Assembly: GCA_023144715.1 (NCBI GenBank) | Contig: JAGLFC010000118.1 | Span: forward strand, 1-10,626 | Direction of reading: 5' to 3' | Origin: Gammaproteobacteria bacterium | GTDB lineage: Bacteria > Pseudomonadota > Gammaproteobacteria > GRL18 | DNA length: 10,626 bases | Shown here: one piece after another, positions 1 to 7,806 of the stretch | How the letters are laid out: each line of letters begins with the position of its first letter | How positions within the stretch are numbered: position 1 is the first letter of the stretch | Made by a program: the position numbers and the translations under genes | The notes under the pieces: generated by a model | Told to the model about the DNA's origin: nothing | Database searches by the model: none | Seen by the model: the letters and a program-made list of their open reading frames with translations, nothing else

Positions 1-32
1 CCAAAGCCATTAATTCCAATTTTTATTGTCAT
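1..32 (-). CDS. gap: Glyceraldehyde-3-phosphate dehydrogenase, N-terminal fragment (runs off left edge)
   Basis: Only the first ten full codons and two bases of the next are present, read leftward from an ATG at 32-30. They give MTIKIGINGF plus a glycine, the start of the NAD-binding Rossmann fold (GxGxxG, normally continuing GFGRIGR) that opens nearly every GAPDH. The enzyme catalyses reversible oxidation and phosphorylation of glyceraldehyde-3-phosphate in cytoplasmic glycolysis or gluconeogenesis. A purine-rich AAGAGA (complement of 38-43) lies five bases before the ATG and supports the start. The close relative erythrose-4-phosphate dehydrogenase (Epd) has a similar N-terminus, and eleven residues cannot fully separate the two. 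The gene is divergent from the heme-sensor kinase. Confidence 0.82.
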   Translation of the reverse strand, partial: MTIKIGINGF

Positions 33-276
33 TTTATTCTCTTAAATTAAAGTTAAAAAAAATATTAGTGTATTTTAAGCATAAAAATTTAATCTTAGTT
101 CAATAAATGTTATTTTATGAGATAGTCCTTATTTTTACAATATGTTATAAATCCATTTTTTTATACAAAAATAAAGCAATTACTTGAGTTATAAGCATTT
201 ATCTTCTACTTTTAGATATATATTTCTATATTGTTCTACAATATTTTCACTCTTCCTATAAAGAATCGATCAAAAA
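33..276. other. AT-rich divergent intergenic region between gap and the sensor kinase
   Basis: This 244-base spacer must hold the promoters for both divergent genes. It is extremely AT-rich, with many A and T runs, so TATAAT-like hexamers are common by chance and I cannot assign a promoter convincingly. A leftward Shine-Dalgarno-like AAGAGA (complement of 38-43) serves the gap start. On the right side there is only a weak AAGAA (261-265) ahead of the kinase ATG. No hairpin with a T-run, no tRNA-like fold and no small ORF with a good ribosome site was seen. Confidence 0.6.
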
Positions 277-2148
277 ATGATAAAAGATAATGTTAATAAA
301 AATTTAATTCTAAGAGTGTGGGCATGGTTATTACTGATTTTCATTACTATCAATGCTATTTTATTTATTTTATTTCAATTACGACAAGATATTATTGAAG
401 AAAGTAGTGCAACCTTTAGTTCATTACAGGCATCTCTTGTGCAAAGCTTTCGTTCTATTTATGCCTCTGAAGTGGTCGAAAAAGCAAAATATTACGGAAT
501 GCAACTTAGTTTACACCCTGAAGATCATCATAATGAAATTCCTTTACCCGCAACAATAACATGGCTTATTGCACAACAACTTAAACAGAAAAAATCTGAG
601 CAATCATTAAAACTTTATAGTGCTTATCCTTTTAATTCAGAGACAAAAGACAGTGGTTTAACGGATGACTTCGCTAAACAAGCATGGAAATCATTAAATG
701 AAGATTCCACAAAACCATTTATTCGTATTGAAACCATTAATGAGCTTTCAATGTATCGTTATGCAGTAGCGGATATTATGCAAGAGTCCTGTATCAATTG
801 TCATAATAGTTTTCCAGAAAGCCCCAAGACGGATTGGAAAGTCGGAGATGTACGTGGCATTCTTGAAGTACAATTGCCTCTTAATAGCATTATCAGTCAA
901 AGTCAATGGAGCTTTTATATTCTTTATTTTCTTTTTTTGATGCTTATTATGCTTTTTGTTATACTTTTTCTTAAACTACGAAAAATTGATCAGATCAAAG
1001 ATAATGAACTCAAGCAATCTTCATTAGAGCTATTAGAACTCAATGAAAAACTTAATGTCATTATTGATTATGCCACCGATGGCATTATGTCCATTGATGC
1101 CCAACAACATATTATTTGCTTTAATAAGGAAGCAGAAGTTATTTTTGGTTATGCTGAAAAAGAGGTGATGGGAAAAAAAATGACCATGCTGATCCCTCCT
1201 GATGCACGTGCAACACATCAAGATAATATCAATAAATTTAGAGATTCGCCTGCTGATATGGAAATTAAAGGCTTAAATAGAGGTATTATTCTTAAAGGAG
1301 TACATAAGGATGGTCATATTTTTTCTGCGTCAATCGGTCTTTCTAGGAAACAACTTGCCAATGGCGAATGGCAATTTACGGCGTTTATTCAAGACATTAC
1401 CAAACAATTAGAATGGGAACAAAGCCTAAAAGATGCCAAAGAAAAAGCTGAAGCGGCCAATACCGCAAAATCACAATTTTTATCATCCATTAGTCATGAA
1501 ATTAGAACACCTATGAATGCTGTTCTAGGTTTTTCACAATTATTGGCACTTGATACTCAAGCACCTCTCAATAAAAATCAAAAAGAAGCTGTAGAACAAA
1601 TCATGAAGGGGGGTAATCATTTATTGAATCTCATTAATGAAGTATTAGATTTATCAAAAATTGAAGCGGGACATATTAATATTGTATTGACTTCTGTCAA
1701 TATTAAAAATCTCATTTCACATATTTTTACATTAATTAAAGTTCAGGCTGATCAACGTTCAATTCAGTTAGAAAACCAAGTAGATAATGCTCATAATTTT
1801 CATATTAAAGCCGATGAAAATAAATTACAGCAAGTACTACTCAATTTTTCTTCAAATGCCATTAAATATAATATTGAGAATGGCAAAATAACATTTTCAT
1901 GTTATAAAACAGATGCCAATAAAATAAGAATTTGTGTGTGTGATACAGGAGAAGACACTTCTGAAGAATTACTTCCCACTATGTTTGAACCATTTAACCG
2001 TTTAGATAAAGTCAATTCAAATATTCAAGGTACAGGTATTGGACTCACCATTTGTAAAAAATTAGTATATCTAATGGCAGGAAAAATTGGAGTATCCAAA
2101 AATTCAGAGACTGGACTCACATTTTGGGTTGAATTTGATGAAGCCTAA
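277..2148 (+). CDS. Membrane sensor histidine kinase with periplasmic heme-c (DUF3365/Tll0287-like) domain and PAS domain
   Basis: A 623-residue two-component sensor kinase of the inner membrane. Order: transmembrane helix ~10-33; periplasmic sensor ~34-210 carrying CINCH (172-176), a c-type heme attachment motif in the setting typical of DUF3365/Tll0287-like domains (AVADIMQESC before it, GDVRG after it); second helix ~211-234; coiled linker; PAS ~254-378; HisKA with SHEIRTP (406-412, phospho-acceptor His407); HATPase with N-box around Asn523-Asn532, G1 DTG at 556-558, F-box MFEPF (569-573) and G2 GTGIGL (585-590). Two points are odd. The G1 box reads D-T-G-E-D-T where DxGxG is usual, so the second glycine is Asp560. 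The PAS has His314 where FixL has its heme ligand. There is no receiver domain and no response regulator nearby, so it is an orphan kinase. Likely input, by inference, is redox or a small ligand at the heme. The ATG at 277 has only a weak ribosome site but puts the first helix in the right place. Confidence 0.9.
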   Translation: MIKDNVNKNLILRVWAWLLLIFITINAILFILFQLRQDIIEESSATFSSLQASLVQSFRSIYASEVVEKAKYYGMQLSLHPEDHHNEIPLPATITWLIAQQLKQKKSEQSLKLYSAYPFNSETKDSGLTDDFAKQAWKSLNEDSTKPFIRIETINELSMYRYAVADIMQESCINCHNSFPESPKTDWKVGDVRGILEVQLPLNSIISQSQWSFYILYFLFLMLIMLFVILFLKLRKIDQIKDNELKQSSLELLELNEKLNVIIDYATDGIMSIDAQQHIICFNKEAEVIFGYAEKEVMGKKMTMLIPPDARATHQDNINKFRDSPADMEIKGLNRGIILKGVHKDGHIFSASIGLSRKQLANGEWQFTAFIQDITKQLEWEQSLKDAKEKAEAANTAKSQFLSSISHEIRTPMNAVLGFSQLLALDTQAPLNKNQKEAVEQIMKGGNHLLNLINEVLDLSKIEAGHINIVLTSVNIKNLISHIFTLIKVQADQRSIQLENQVDNAHNFHIKADENKLQQVLLNFSSNAIKYNIENGKITFSCYKTDANKIRICVCDTGEDTSEELLPTMFEPFNRLDKVNSNIQGTGIGLTICKKLVYLMAGKIGVSKNSETGLTFWVEFDEA

Positions 2149-2176
2149 GGTTCTCCTAAATAAAGAACCTTAGCTT
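2141..2176. terminator. Bidirectional hairpin between convergent kinase and zipA genes
   Basis: A perfect 10-bp inverted repeat pairs 2145-2154 (CTAAGGTTCT) with 2164-2173 (AGAACCTTAG) around a 9-base loop. The stem extends by three more pairs (AAG 2141-2143 with CTT 2174-2176) past a single bulged C at 2144. It starts in the last codons of the kinase, includes its TAA stop, and ends six bases before the zipA stop. The position between convergent genes suggests a shared terminator. The T-run after the stem is poor in both directions, so termination efficiency is uncertain; it could also act as a 3' stabilising structure. Confidence 0.65.
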
Positions 2177-2181
2177 ATAAT

Positions 2182-3153
2182 TTAACGATTCATTTCTGCT
2201 AATTTTTGTGCTTTTGCTAACTCAAAATTTAATTTTTTAATTAACTCTTTTTTATGACCAATTGCTTGCTGAGTCAATTTGCTACGAGTTTCATCACATA
2301 ATTCACCCTCTAATTCAGCTGCAATGACATTGGCGACTCTCAAAAATTTTTCATAAGCATGAAAGTTACCAATACTGGTGGGTAAACGTAAAAAGAGTGA
2401 AATGCCCGGTGTTTTTAGTGATTGTGCTTCATCTAAATCAAAAGTACCGGGTTCAACAATATTAGCCACACTAAATAAAGCAAACGTATCGTGTTTTTCA
2501 TCACCCGGGTAATGAAAAACATTCATTTCACCATAGGAAAGTCCAGCATTCTCCAGTACTTTATAAAGTTTTTCACCTGAAAAAAGTGTCTCTTTTGCTA
2601 AAATCGTATGAAAAATAATAAGGTCTTCAACATCTTCTGGCAAAGGATCATACACCACTTTTATCTGCTGAGAGGTTTTCTTTATTGGTGCATTCTTGTT
2701 TTGATTTAATGGAGGGGTTTGATTGGTTTTTATAACACGTTTACTATTAATATAAACACCATCAACAAGCTCACGTTCACTGTCTTCTGTTGTTTCGATT
2801 AGGATATTTTGACTGAGGTCATGAGTGTCTGCTTTCGTTTCTTCTTCGGTGTCCTTTTTATCATGAATATGTTCTATTTTATCTGATTTAAAATCCAGAT
2901 CAATATCAAACTTTTCATTTCTTGATGCGGTAAAAGACTCCGGCAATTCACTATCTTTGAGCTTATGATCAGAATGGGAAAAATTAGATCGCCCTGTCTC
3001 ATTCAATAATACATCATCAATATCATCAACATGATTATTAAACCCCTGAATTTCATCATTAATCGTTTTATGATGTTTATAATAAGTAAACATAGCCACT
3101 AGTAATACTACACTAATGCCCGCTAATATAAGAATAAATGTAAGTTCGTCCAT
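2182..3153 (-). CDS. zipA: Cell division protein ZipA
   Basis: 323 residues with standard ZipA architecture: a very short periplasmic N-terminus and one transmembrane helix (~5-24), a charged cytoplasmic linker (~25-170), and the globular C-terminal FtsZ-binding domain (~175-315). Recognisable stretches of that domain are the start DLIIFHTILAKE, then FSGEKLYKVLENAGLSYGEM, NVFHYP and PGISLFLRLP. ZipA anchors FtsZ filaments to the inner membrane at the division site and is restricted to Gammaproteobacteria. The linker is rich in Asp, Glu, Lys and Ser rather than the Pro/Gln-rich type of Escherichia coli; only its last part (TPPLNQNKNAPIKK) is similar. It starts four bases after the smc stop, so translation is probably coupled. 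ligA, often the next gene, is absent here. Confidence 0.95.
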   Translation of the reverse strand: MDELTFILILAGISVVLLVAMFTYYKHHKTINDEIQGFNNHVDDIDDVLLNETGRSNFSHSDHKLKDSELPESFTASRNEKFDIDLDFKSDKIEHIHDKKDTEEETKADTHDLSQNILIETTEDSERELVDGVYINSKRVIKTNQTPPLNQNKNAPIKKTSQQIKVVYDPLPEDVEDLIIFHTILAKETLFSGEKLYKVLENAGLSYGEMNVFHYPGDEKHDTFALFSVANIVEPGTFDLDEAQSLKTPGISLFLRLPTSIGNFHAYEKFLRVANVIAAELEGELCDETRSKLTQQAIGHKKELIKKLNFELAKAQKLAEMNR

Positions 3154-3157
3154 AGTT

Positions 3158-6100
3158 TTAAGTTTCTACCATTTCAACAGCTTCGTGAATATCCACATCA
3201 ACAATTCGAGAAACACCCGCTTCCTTCATTGTAACACCACAGAGGTGGTCAGACATTTCCATTGTAGTCTTGTTGTGGGTAATATAAATAAATTGTACTT
3301 GGTTTGACATTTCTTTTACCATAGCACAAAAACGACCAACATTGGCCTCGTCAAGTGGCGCATCCACTTCATCCAACATACAAAAAGGTGCTGGATTCAG
3401 TTCAAATATCGCAAAGACCAATGCCACAGCAGTCATTGCTTTTTCACCACCTGATAATAGGTGGATAGTACTATTTCGCTTGCCTGGAGGGCGTGCCATA
3501 ATGGTTACGCCTGTATTGAGTAAATCGTCGCCTGTTAAATCAAGATAGGCATGACCACCCCCAAACAGCTTTGGAAATAAACGTTGTACACCCGAATTAA
3601 TTTTATCAAATGTTTCTTTAAAGCGTGTTCTGGTTTCTCGATCAATTTTGGCAATTGCCCCTTCTAAAATATCTAATGCACTGAGCAAATCCTCATTTTG
3701 TGCATCTAAATACGTTTTACGTTCTGATTGCTCTTTATATTCATCAATGGCGGCTAAATTAATTGAACCTAAGCGTTGTATACGCTGTACTAAATCACTG
3801 ACGGCTGACTTCCAAAGGGATTCATTTGCCTCTTCTGGTAATTCAAACAATAATTCTTTCAATGCAAAACCTGATTCTATCACTTGCTCATTTAACGTCT
3901 GACGATGTACATTTAATTCAGAAGAAGCAATACGAACGGTTTCAAGTTCTGTGCGTAAGGCCTGTATTTTTTGTTCAATATGAGAGCGTTTGCTATCAAA
4001 TTCTCTTTGTGCCTGTTCTAATTCTTCTACCTTTTGACGTGATTGAGAGAGTTGCTCTTCAACCATAATACGCTGTTCAAGATGATTTTCCAATTCAATC
4101 ATGAGTTGCTGAACAGGATCACTATCATCCTCATTCATTAAATCCAATAATTGTTGCTTTCTTTGAGATAATTGTTTTACTTGTTCACTTAAACGCATCA
4201 TTGCTTGTTCGGTTGAGGTACATTCCATTTTTATACCTCTTAATTGTATTTCTAACGCATGACTCTGTTCTCTATCTTCACGCGCTTTAATACGCATTTC
4301 ATCTAACTGGCTACGATGTGTATCACGCTCTTGAGTGAGTACCTCACGTTGTTGAGTAAACTCATCAATCATTTCAAGAGCAAGATACAATTGTTCAGTG
4401 GCTTCTTCAATAAGGCTATTATCTTCTTCAGATTGACCTTCAATTTCCTCAATTTCACTCTGAATACGTACCACACGGCTATTGAGTTGTTCCAAGCGTG
4501 CTTGTTTATTCGAGAGTTGTGAACGAAGCTCAGAGTGTTGCTTATTATATTGATTAAATTCTATTTGTCTATTTTCACGTGTATGTTCTTGTTCACGTTG
4601 TTCACTACGCCCCTGTTCAATACGTTCACTGAGGACTTCAACTTGCTCCTGATAGTGTTCAATTTTTTGTGCTAATGCCTTAATATCTTGTTCTCTAGCC
4701 AGTACACCCCCCTTTTGATCCGTTTCTTTAATAACTCTTAACCAATTTTCACCCATCCAGATACCATCGGGAGTAATAATAGACTGATGTGCGGTTAATT
4801 CTTTCCTATATTTAATAGCGATGGCCAATTCATTTGCCACAAAAACACCTGATAAATGTGTTGCAATCAGTGTTTTTTCGCCCTCAATATAATCAGCCAA
4901 TGGGGGTAAATTACCACTTCTTACTCTACTAATTTCTTCTGTAAAAAAGGGGTTTAAAGGGGCTTCAATAAGGCTTATATTAGATTTTTCTAAGCACTCT
5001 AATTGTGACAATAAAGGTTCAATTTGCGTCACACAACTGGCTTCAAGATAATCTCCTAGCACGCATTCAACCGCTTTTTGCCATTTTTCATCAACTTTTA
5101 TTTGTTCGGCAATGCGAGGTTGATCAACAATATTTTGTTGTGTCATCCATTGTGTAAGATGTTTATCATTTTTACCTAAGGCAACTTGTTGTAAAGTATC
5201 CAGCGAGGCTTTACGCCCTTTTAAGGTTTGTAATTGACTGCGTTGCTGATCCAGCTCTTTATCTAATTGCTGATTATTCTCTCGAATAGTTTGTATACTC
5301 TCACGTTCTAATGCTAGTTGTTCCTGTAAGTGAGTGGTGATTTTCTCTGATTCGAGTAATTCACTTTCTAATGTTTCTAAGGCATTTTGTAAATGCAAGG
5401 TAGAAAGCTGTTGTTCTTCATTTTGAAGTTTTTCAATACGTTGCTCATAATGACTGATATTTTGCTCAAGTTGACTGATTTTACTGCGTTCGATTTGTGC
5501 TGTTTGCGTGGGTTCTTGTGATTGTTGATTAAACTCATCCCAGCGTATTTGCCAATCTTGCATAGAGTGTTCATAGTCTGCTAATAGTTGTGTGGAATGT
5601 TCTTCAAGCTCACGACGTTGTTCAAAATCAGGTTCTATTTCAAATAATTGTTCATTAAGTTCCGTTAATTTATCTTGATCATCAAGAAGCTGACGATTGG
5701 CTTTTTCAAAAGACATGTCTACTTGTTTAAAATCGTCTTTATATTGTTGACTTTTTTCTTTACTATGGCTAATTGCCTGCTCAACTTGAGCAATATCAGC
5801 ACCAATTTGATAAAATTGTCCCTGTACCGTATTAAATAAATCATTAGAATCAATGAGCATTTCACGAGATTCTTCTATATGAAGCTCTATACCTCTCAAC
5901 TCTGAAATAGTATGTTCCAAAGTCATTTCTTTTTCTCGAATGGTCGTTTCTTGCTGTTTGGCATTGCCATCAATGTTTTTCCAACGCAAGGCTTGGAGTT
6001 GTGCTTTTTTGAGACGTTCTTCTTTTTTTAGTTCAGTATAACGCTCTGCGGTACGTGCTTGACGTTGTAAATGATTAATTTGTTTATCTAACTCTAAACG

Positions 6101-6691
6101 CACATCATCCAAACGTTCAATATTTTCACGTGTATGACGAATTCGATTTTCAGTTTCTTTGCGACGTTCTTTATATTTTGAAATCCCCGCCGCTTCTTCA
6201 ATATACACTCGTAATTCTTCTGGCTTGGATTCAATTAAACGAGAAATCATCCCTTGTTCAATAATCGAATAACTTCGAGGACCTAGACCCGTTCCAAGGA
6301 ATAAGTCCGTGACATCACGGCGACGACAACGACTATTATTTAAAAAATATTGGGATTGAGCAGCACGATTGATCTGACGTTTAACGGATATTTCATTATA
6401 TTGTGCATATTCCCCTATTATCGTGCCATCAGAATTATCAAATAATAGTTCAACCGTGCATTGTCCTATAGGTTTACGACTCGTTGAGCCATTAAAGATC
6501 ACATCTGTCATGGATTGACCACGAAGATTTTTAGCAGAACTCTCTCCTAACACCCAACGAACGGCATCAATCGTATTGGATTTTCCACAGCCATTGGGAC
6601 CTAGAATACTGACCAGATCACTTGGAAATGATAAGGTTGTTGGATCAACAAAGGATTTAAAACCGGCGAGTTTGATTTTGCTTAAACGCAT
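3158..6691 (-). CDS. smc: Chromosome segregation ATPase Smc
   Basis: 1177 residues, full family length. The dimeric ATPase works with ScpA/ScpB to organise the chromosome. The N-terminal head has Walker A GPNGCGKSN (31-39) and a Q-loop region at IIEQGMI (143-149). A long coiled coil (~170-500) leads to the hinge (~500-665, including VECVLGDYLEASCV and GVLAREQ at its end), and a returning coiled coil runs ~670-960. The C-terminal head carries the signature LLSGGEKAMTAVAL (1078-1091), Walker B FCMLDEVDAPLD (1103-1114, with Asp1107 and catalytic Glu1108) and the H-loop His1139. All catalytic elements are intact. The ATG at 6691 gives the canonical MRLSKIKLAGFKSF start, with only a weak Shine-Dalgarno. 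Presence of Smc argues against a MukBEF-only enterobacterial type. No promoter is certain; TAAAAT (complement of 6738-6743) and TAATAT (complement of 6748-6753) are possible -10 boxes without good -35 partners. Confidence 0.97.
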   Translation of the reverse strand: MRLSKIKLAGFKSFVDPTTLSFPSDLVSILGPNGCGKSNTIDAVRWVLGESSAKNLRGQSMTDVIFNGSTSRKPIGQCTVELLFDNSDGTIIGEYAQYNEISVKRQINRAAQSQYFLNNSRCRRRDVTDLFLGTGLGPRSYSIIEQGMISRLIESKPEELRVYIEEAAGISKYKERRKETENRIRHTRENIERLDDVRLELDKQINHLQRQARTAERYTELKKEERLKKAQLQALRWKNIDGNAKQQETTIREKEMTLEHTISELRGIELHIEESREMLIDSNDLFNTVQGQFYQIGADIAQVEQAISHSKEKSQQYKDDFKQVDMSFEKANRQLLDDQDKLTELNEQLFEIEPDFEQRRELEEHSTQLLADYEHSMQDWQIRWDEFNQQSQEPTQTAQIERSKISQLEQNISHYEQRIEKLQNEEQQLSTLHLQNALETLESELLESEKITTHLQEQLALERESIQTIRENNQQLDKELDQQRSQLQTLKGRKASLDTLQQVALGKNDKHLTQWMTQQNIVDQPRIAEQIKVDEKWQKAVECVLGDYLEASCVTQIEPLLSQLECLEKSNISLIEAPLNPFFTEEISRVRSGNLPPLADYIEGEKTLIATHLSGVFVANELAIAIKYRKELTAHQSIITPDGIWMGENWLRVIKETDQKGGVLAREQDIKALAQKIEHYQEQVEVLSERIEQGRSEQREQEHTRENRQIEFNQYNKQHSELRSQLSNKQARLEQLNSRVVRIQSEIEEIEGQSEEDNSLIEEATEQLYLALEMIDEFTQQREVLTQERDTHRSQLDEMRIKAREDREQSHALEIQLRGIKMECTSTEQAMMRLSEQVKQLSQRKQQLLDLMNEDDSDPVQQLMIELENHLEQRIMVEEQLSQSRQKVEELEQAQREFDSKRSHIEQKIQALRTELETVRIASSELNVHRQTLNEQVIESGFALKELLFELPEEANESLWKSAVSDLVQRIQRLGSINLAAIDEYKEQSERKTYLDAQNEDLLSALDILEGAIAKIDRETRTRFKETFDKINSGVQRLFPKLFGGGHAYLDLTGDDLLNTGVTIMARPPGKRNSTIHLLSGGEKAMTAVALVFAIFELNPAPFCMLDEVDAPLDEANVGRFCAMVKEMSNQVQFIYITHNKTTMEMSDHLCGVTMKEAGVSRIVDVDIHEAVEMVET

Positions 6692-6825
6692 TGAGTGACT
6701 TAGATTCTGTGCTAATTAAAGGAGCAATAAGAACGCTATTTTACTTAATATTATGTGTTATTACTAGTTTAAGTTTCGTTTTCAGTTATTCTTAGCTAAT
6801 ACCATATAAAAAAAGACAATTATCA
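6692..6825 (-). other. Intergenic spacer between hupE-like gene and smc
   Basis: 134 AT-rich bases separate the end of the upstream leftward cluster from smc. On the leftward strand a run of seven T (complement of 6808-6814) follows the hupE-like stop, but the only inverted repeat before it (complement of 6815-6824, GATAATTGTC) has no room for a loop. A rho-independent terminator is therefore not supported. Two -10-like hexamers occur nearer smc. The spacer probably contains the smc promoter, though read-through from the upstream cluster cannot be excluded. Confidence 0.4.
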
Positions 6826-7806
6826 TTAATAAATCCTTTCTATTAACCAAAAAACAGCAATACTTCCTATCATATAGGTCACTATTATTTCGATATGTTT
6901 TACAATATCCCTCGTGAATAATTTTTTTATTACCCAGAAAATCAGCAACATAAAAGAAACAAACAATAATTGCCCTATTTCTACACCAATATTAAAGAAA
7001 ATAAGAGAAGGTACCACTTCATTTTGTGGTAATCCTATTTCTTTCAGTGCTTCAGAAAATCCTAAACCATGAATCAATCCAAACCCAAAGGCAATCAGCC
7101 AAGGAAATTGTTGGCTTAAATGTATTTGTCCTCGTTTTGCATAGACTACTTCAGCACACACAAAAACAATTGAGAGTGCAATTGTTGCTTCAACAGCACG
7201 ACTTGAAAGATGAATGATGTCCAAAGAAGCGAGTATTAACGTAATAGTATGTGCCACAGTAAATGCGGTAATAGTCCCAATCAATCGCTTTATATTCGCC
7301 ACCAATAATAATAGTGCTAACACAAAAAAAAGGTGATCAAAACCTTCTAAAATATGTTCTATCCCTAAAATTAAATAGGTAGAAGCCATATTATAAAAGC
7401 CACTTTTATGGGTCAGTGTAAAATGTGGTGATTCAGGTAATACACGTATAAATTCTGTCTCATCATCCAAATAATGTATGCGTACTAAGACATCACTAGA
7501 GGTTAATTCCAACCCTTTAATCGTAATAGGCTTATCTATTAATGCTTGATCATCTTTTATAAGATAGGTTTCAATAGTCGCATTGCCTAGTAAGAGTCTT
7601 TTTTTAATACCAATAAGTTGAGAATCTAAGGGAAAGACAGGTTCTAATATGAATGTATTTTTAGCTTCACCTTGAGAAGCTTTTTTCCAAAGTACTTGAT
7701 AAGAAGTGTCTGTTTGTTGGGTTAATTCTAAAAAAGAAGGACGAATTTCATCAGCATACGCAATATTTAAAAAGAAGAAAAAAACAATAAAACTATATCG
7801 TATCAT
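6826..7806 (-). CDS. HupE/UreJ-family membrane protein with N-terminal periplasmic domain
   Basis: 326 residues. A signal peptide with a likely cut after AYA (16-18) is followed by a soluble, probably beta-rich extracytoplasmic domain (~19-135) opening DEIRPSFLEL, then six or seven transmembrane helices (~142-322). The membrane part shows the family's polar signatures: GIEHILEGFDHLFF (148-161, His151, Glu154, His158), FTVAHTITLIL (182-192, His186), FGLIHGLGF (242-250, His246) and FFNIGVEIGQLLFV (270-283, Glu276). The best-studied HupE is a nickel permease linked to hydrogenase. This longer class (HupE_UreJ_2) is poorly characterised, and its substrate is unknown; a transition metal is an inference from the in-membrane His and Glu residues. 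No hydrogenase or urease gene is nearby. Its ATG overlaps the upstream stop as ATGA, so it is translationally coupled to the PpiC-type gene. Confidence 0.88.
   Translation of the reverse strand: MIRYSFIVFFFFLNIAYADEIRPSFLELTQQTDTSYQVLWKKASQGEAKNTFILEPVFPLDSQLIGIKKRLLLGNATIETYLIKDDQALIDKPITIKGLELTSSDVLVRIHYLDDETEFIRVLPESPHFTLTHKSGFYNMASTYLILGIEHILEGFDHLFFVLALLLLVANIKRLIGTITAFTVAHTITLILASLDIIHLSSRAVEATIALSIVFVCAEVVYAKRGQIHLSQQFPWLIAFGFGLIHGLGFSEALKEIGLPQNEVVPSLIFFNIGVEIGQLLFVSFMLLIFWVIKKLFTRDIVKHIEIIVTYMIGSIAVFWLIERIY

Noticed and set aside
184..212. Promoter TTGAGT (184-189) with TACTTT (207-212) for the kinase
   Set aside because: The spacing is 17 but the -10 matches only three of six positions, no better than chance in such AT-rich DNA.
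3116..4522. Rightward ORFs of 60 to 84 codons opposite smc and zipA
   Set aside because: They lie wholly antisense to conserved coding sequence, lack ribosome sites and show no family features.
5377..5574. Leftward 65-codon ORF inside smc in another frame
   Set aside because: It is fully contained in the Smc coiled-coil coding region and has no recognisable features.
6808..6824. T-run after the HupE-like stop as a rho-independent terminator
   Set aside because: The preceding inverted repeat is AT-rich, short and has no loop, so no stable stem precedes the T-run.
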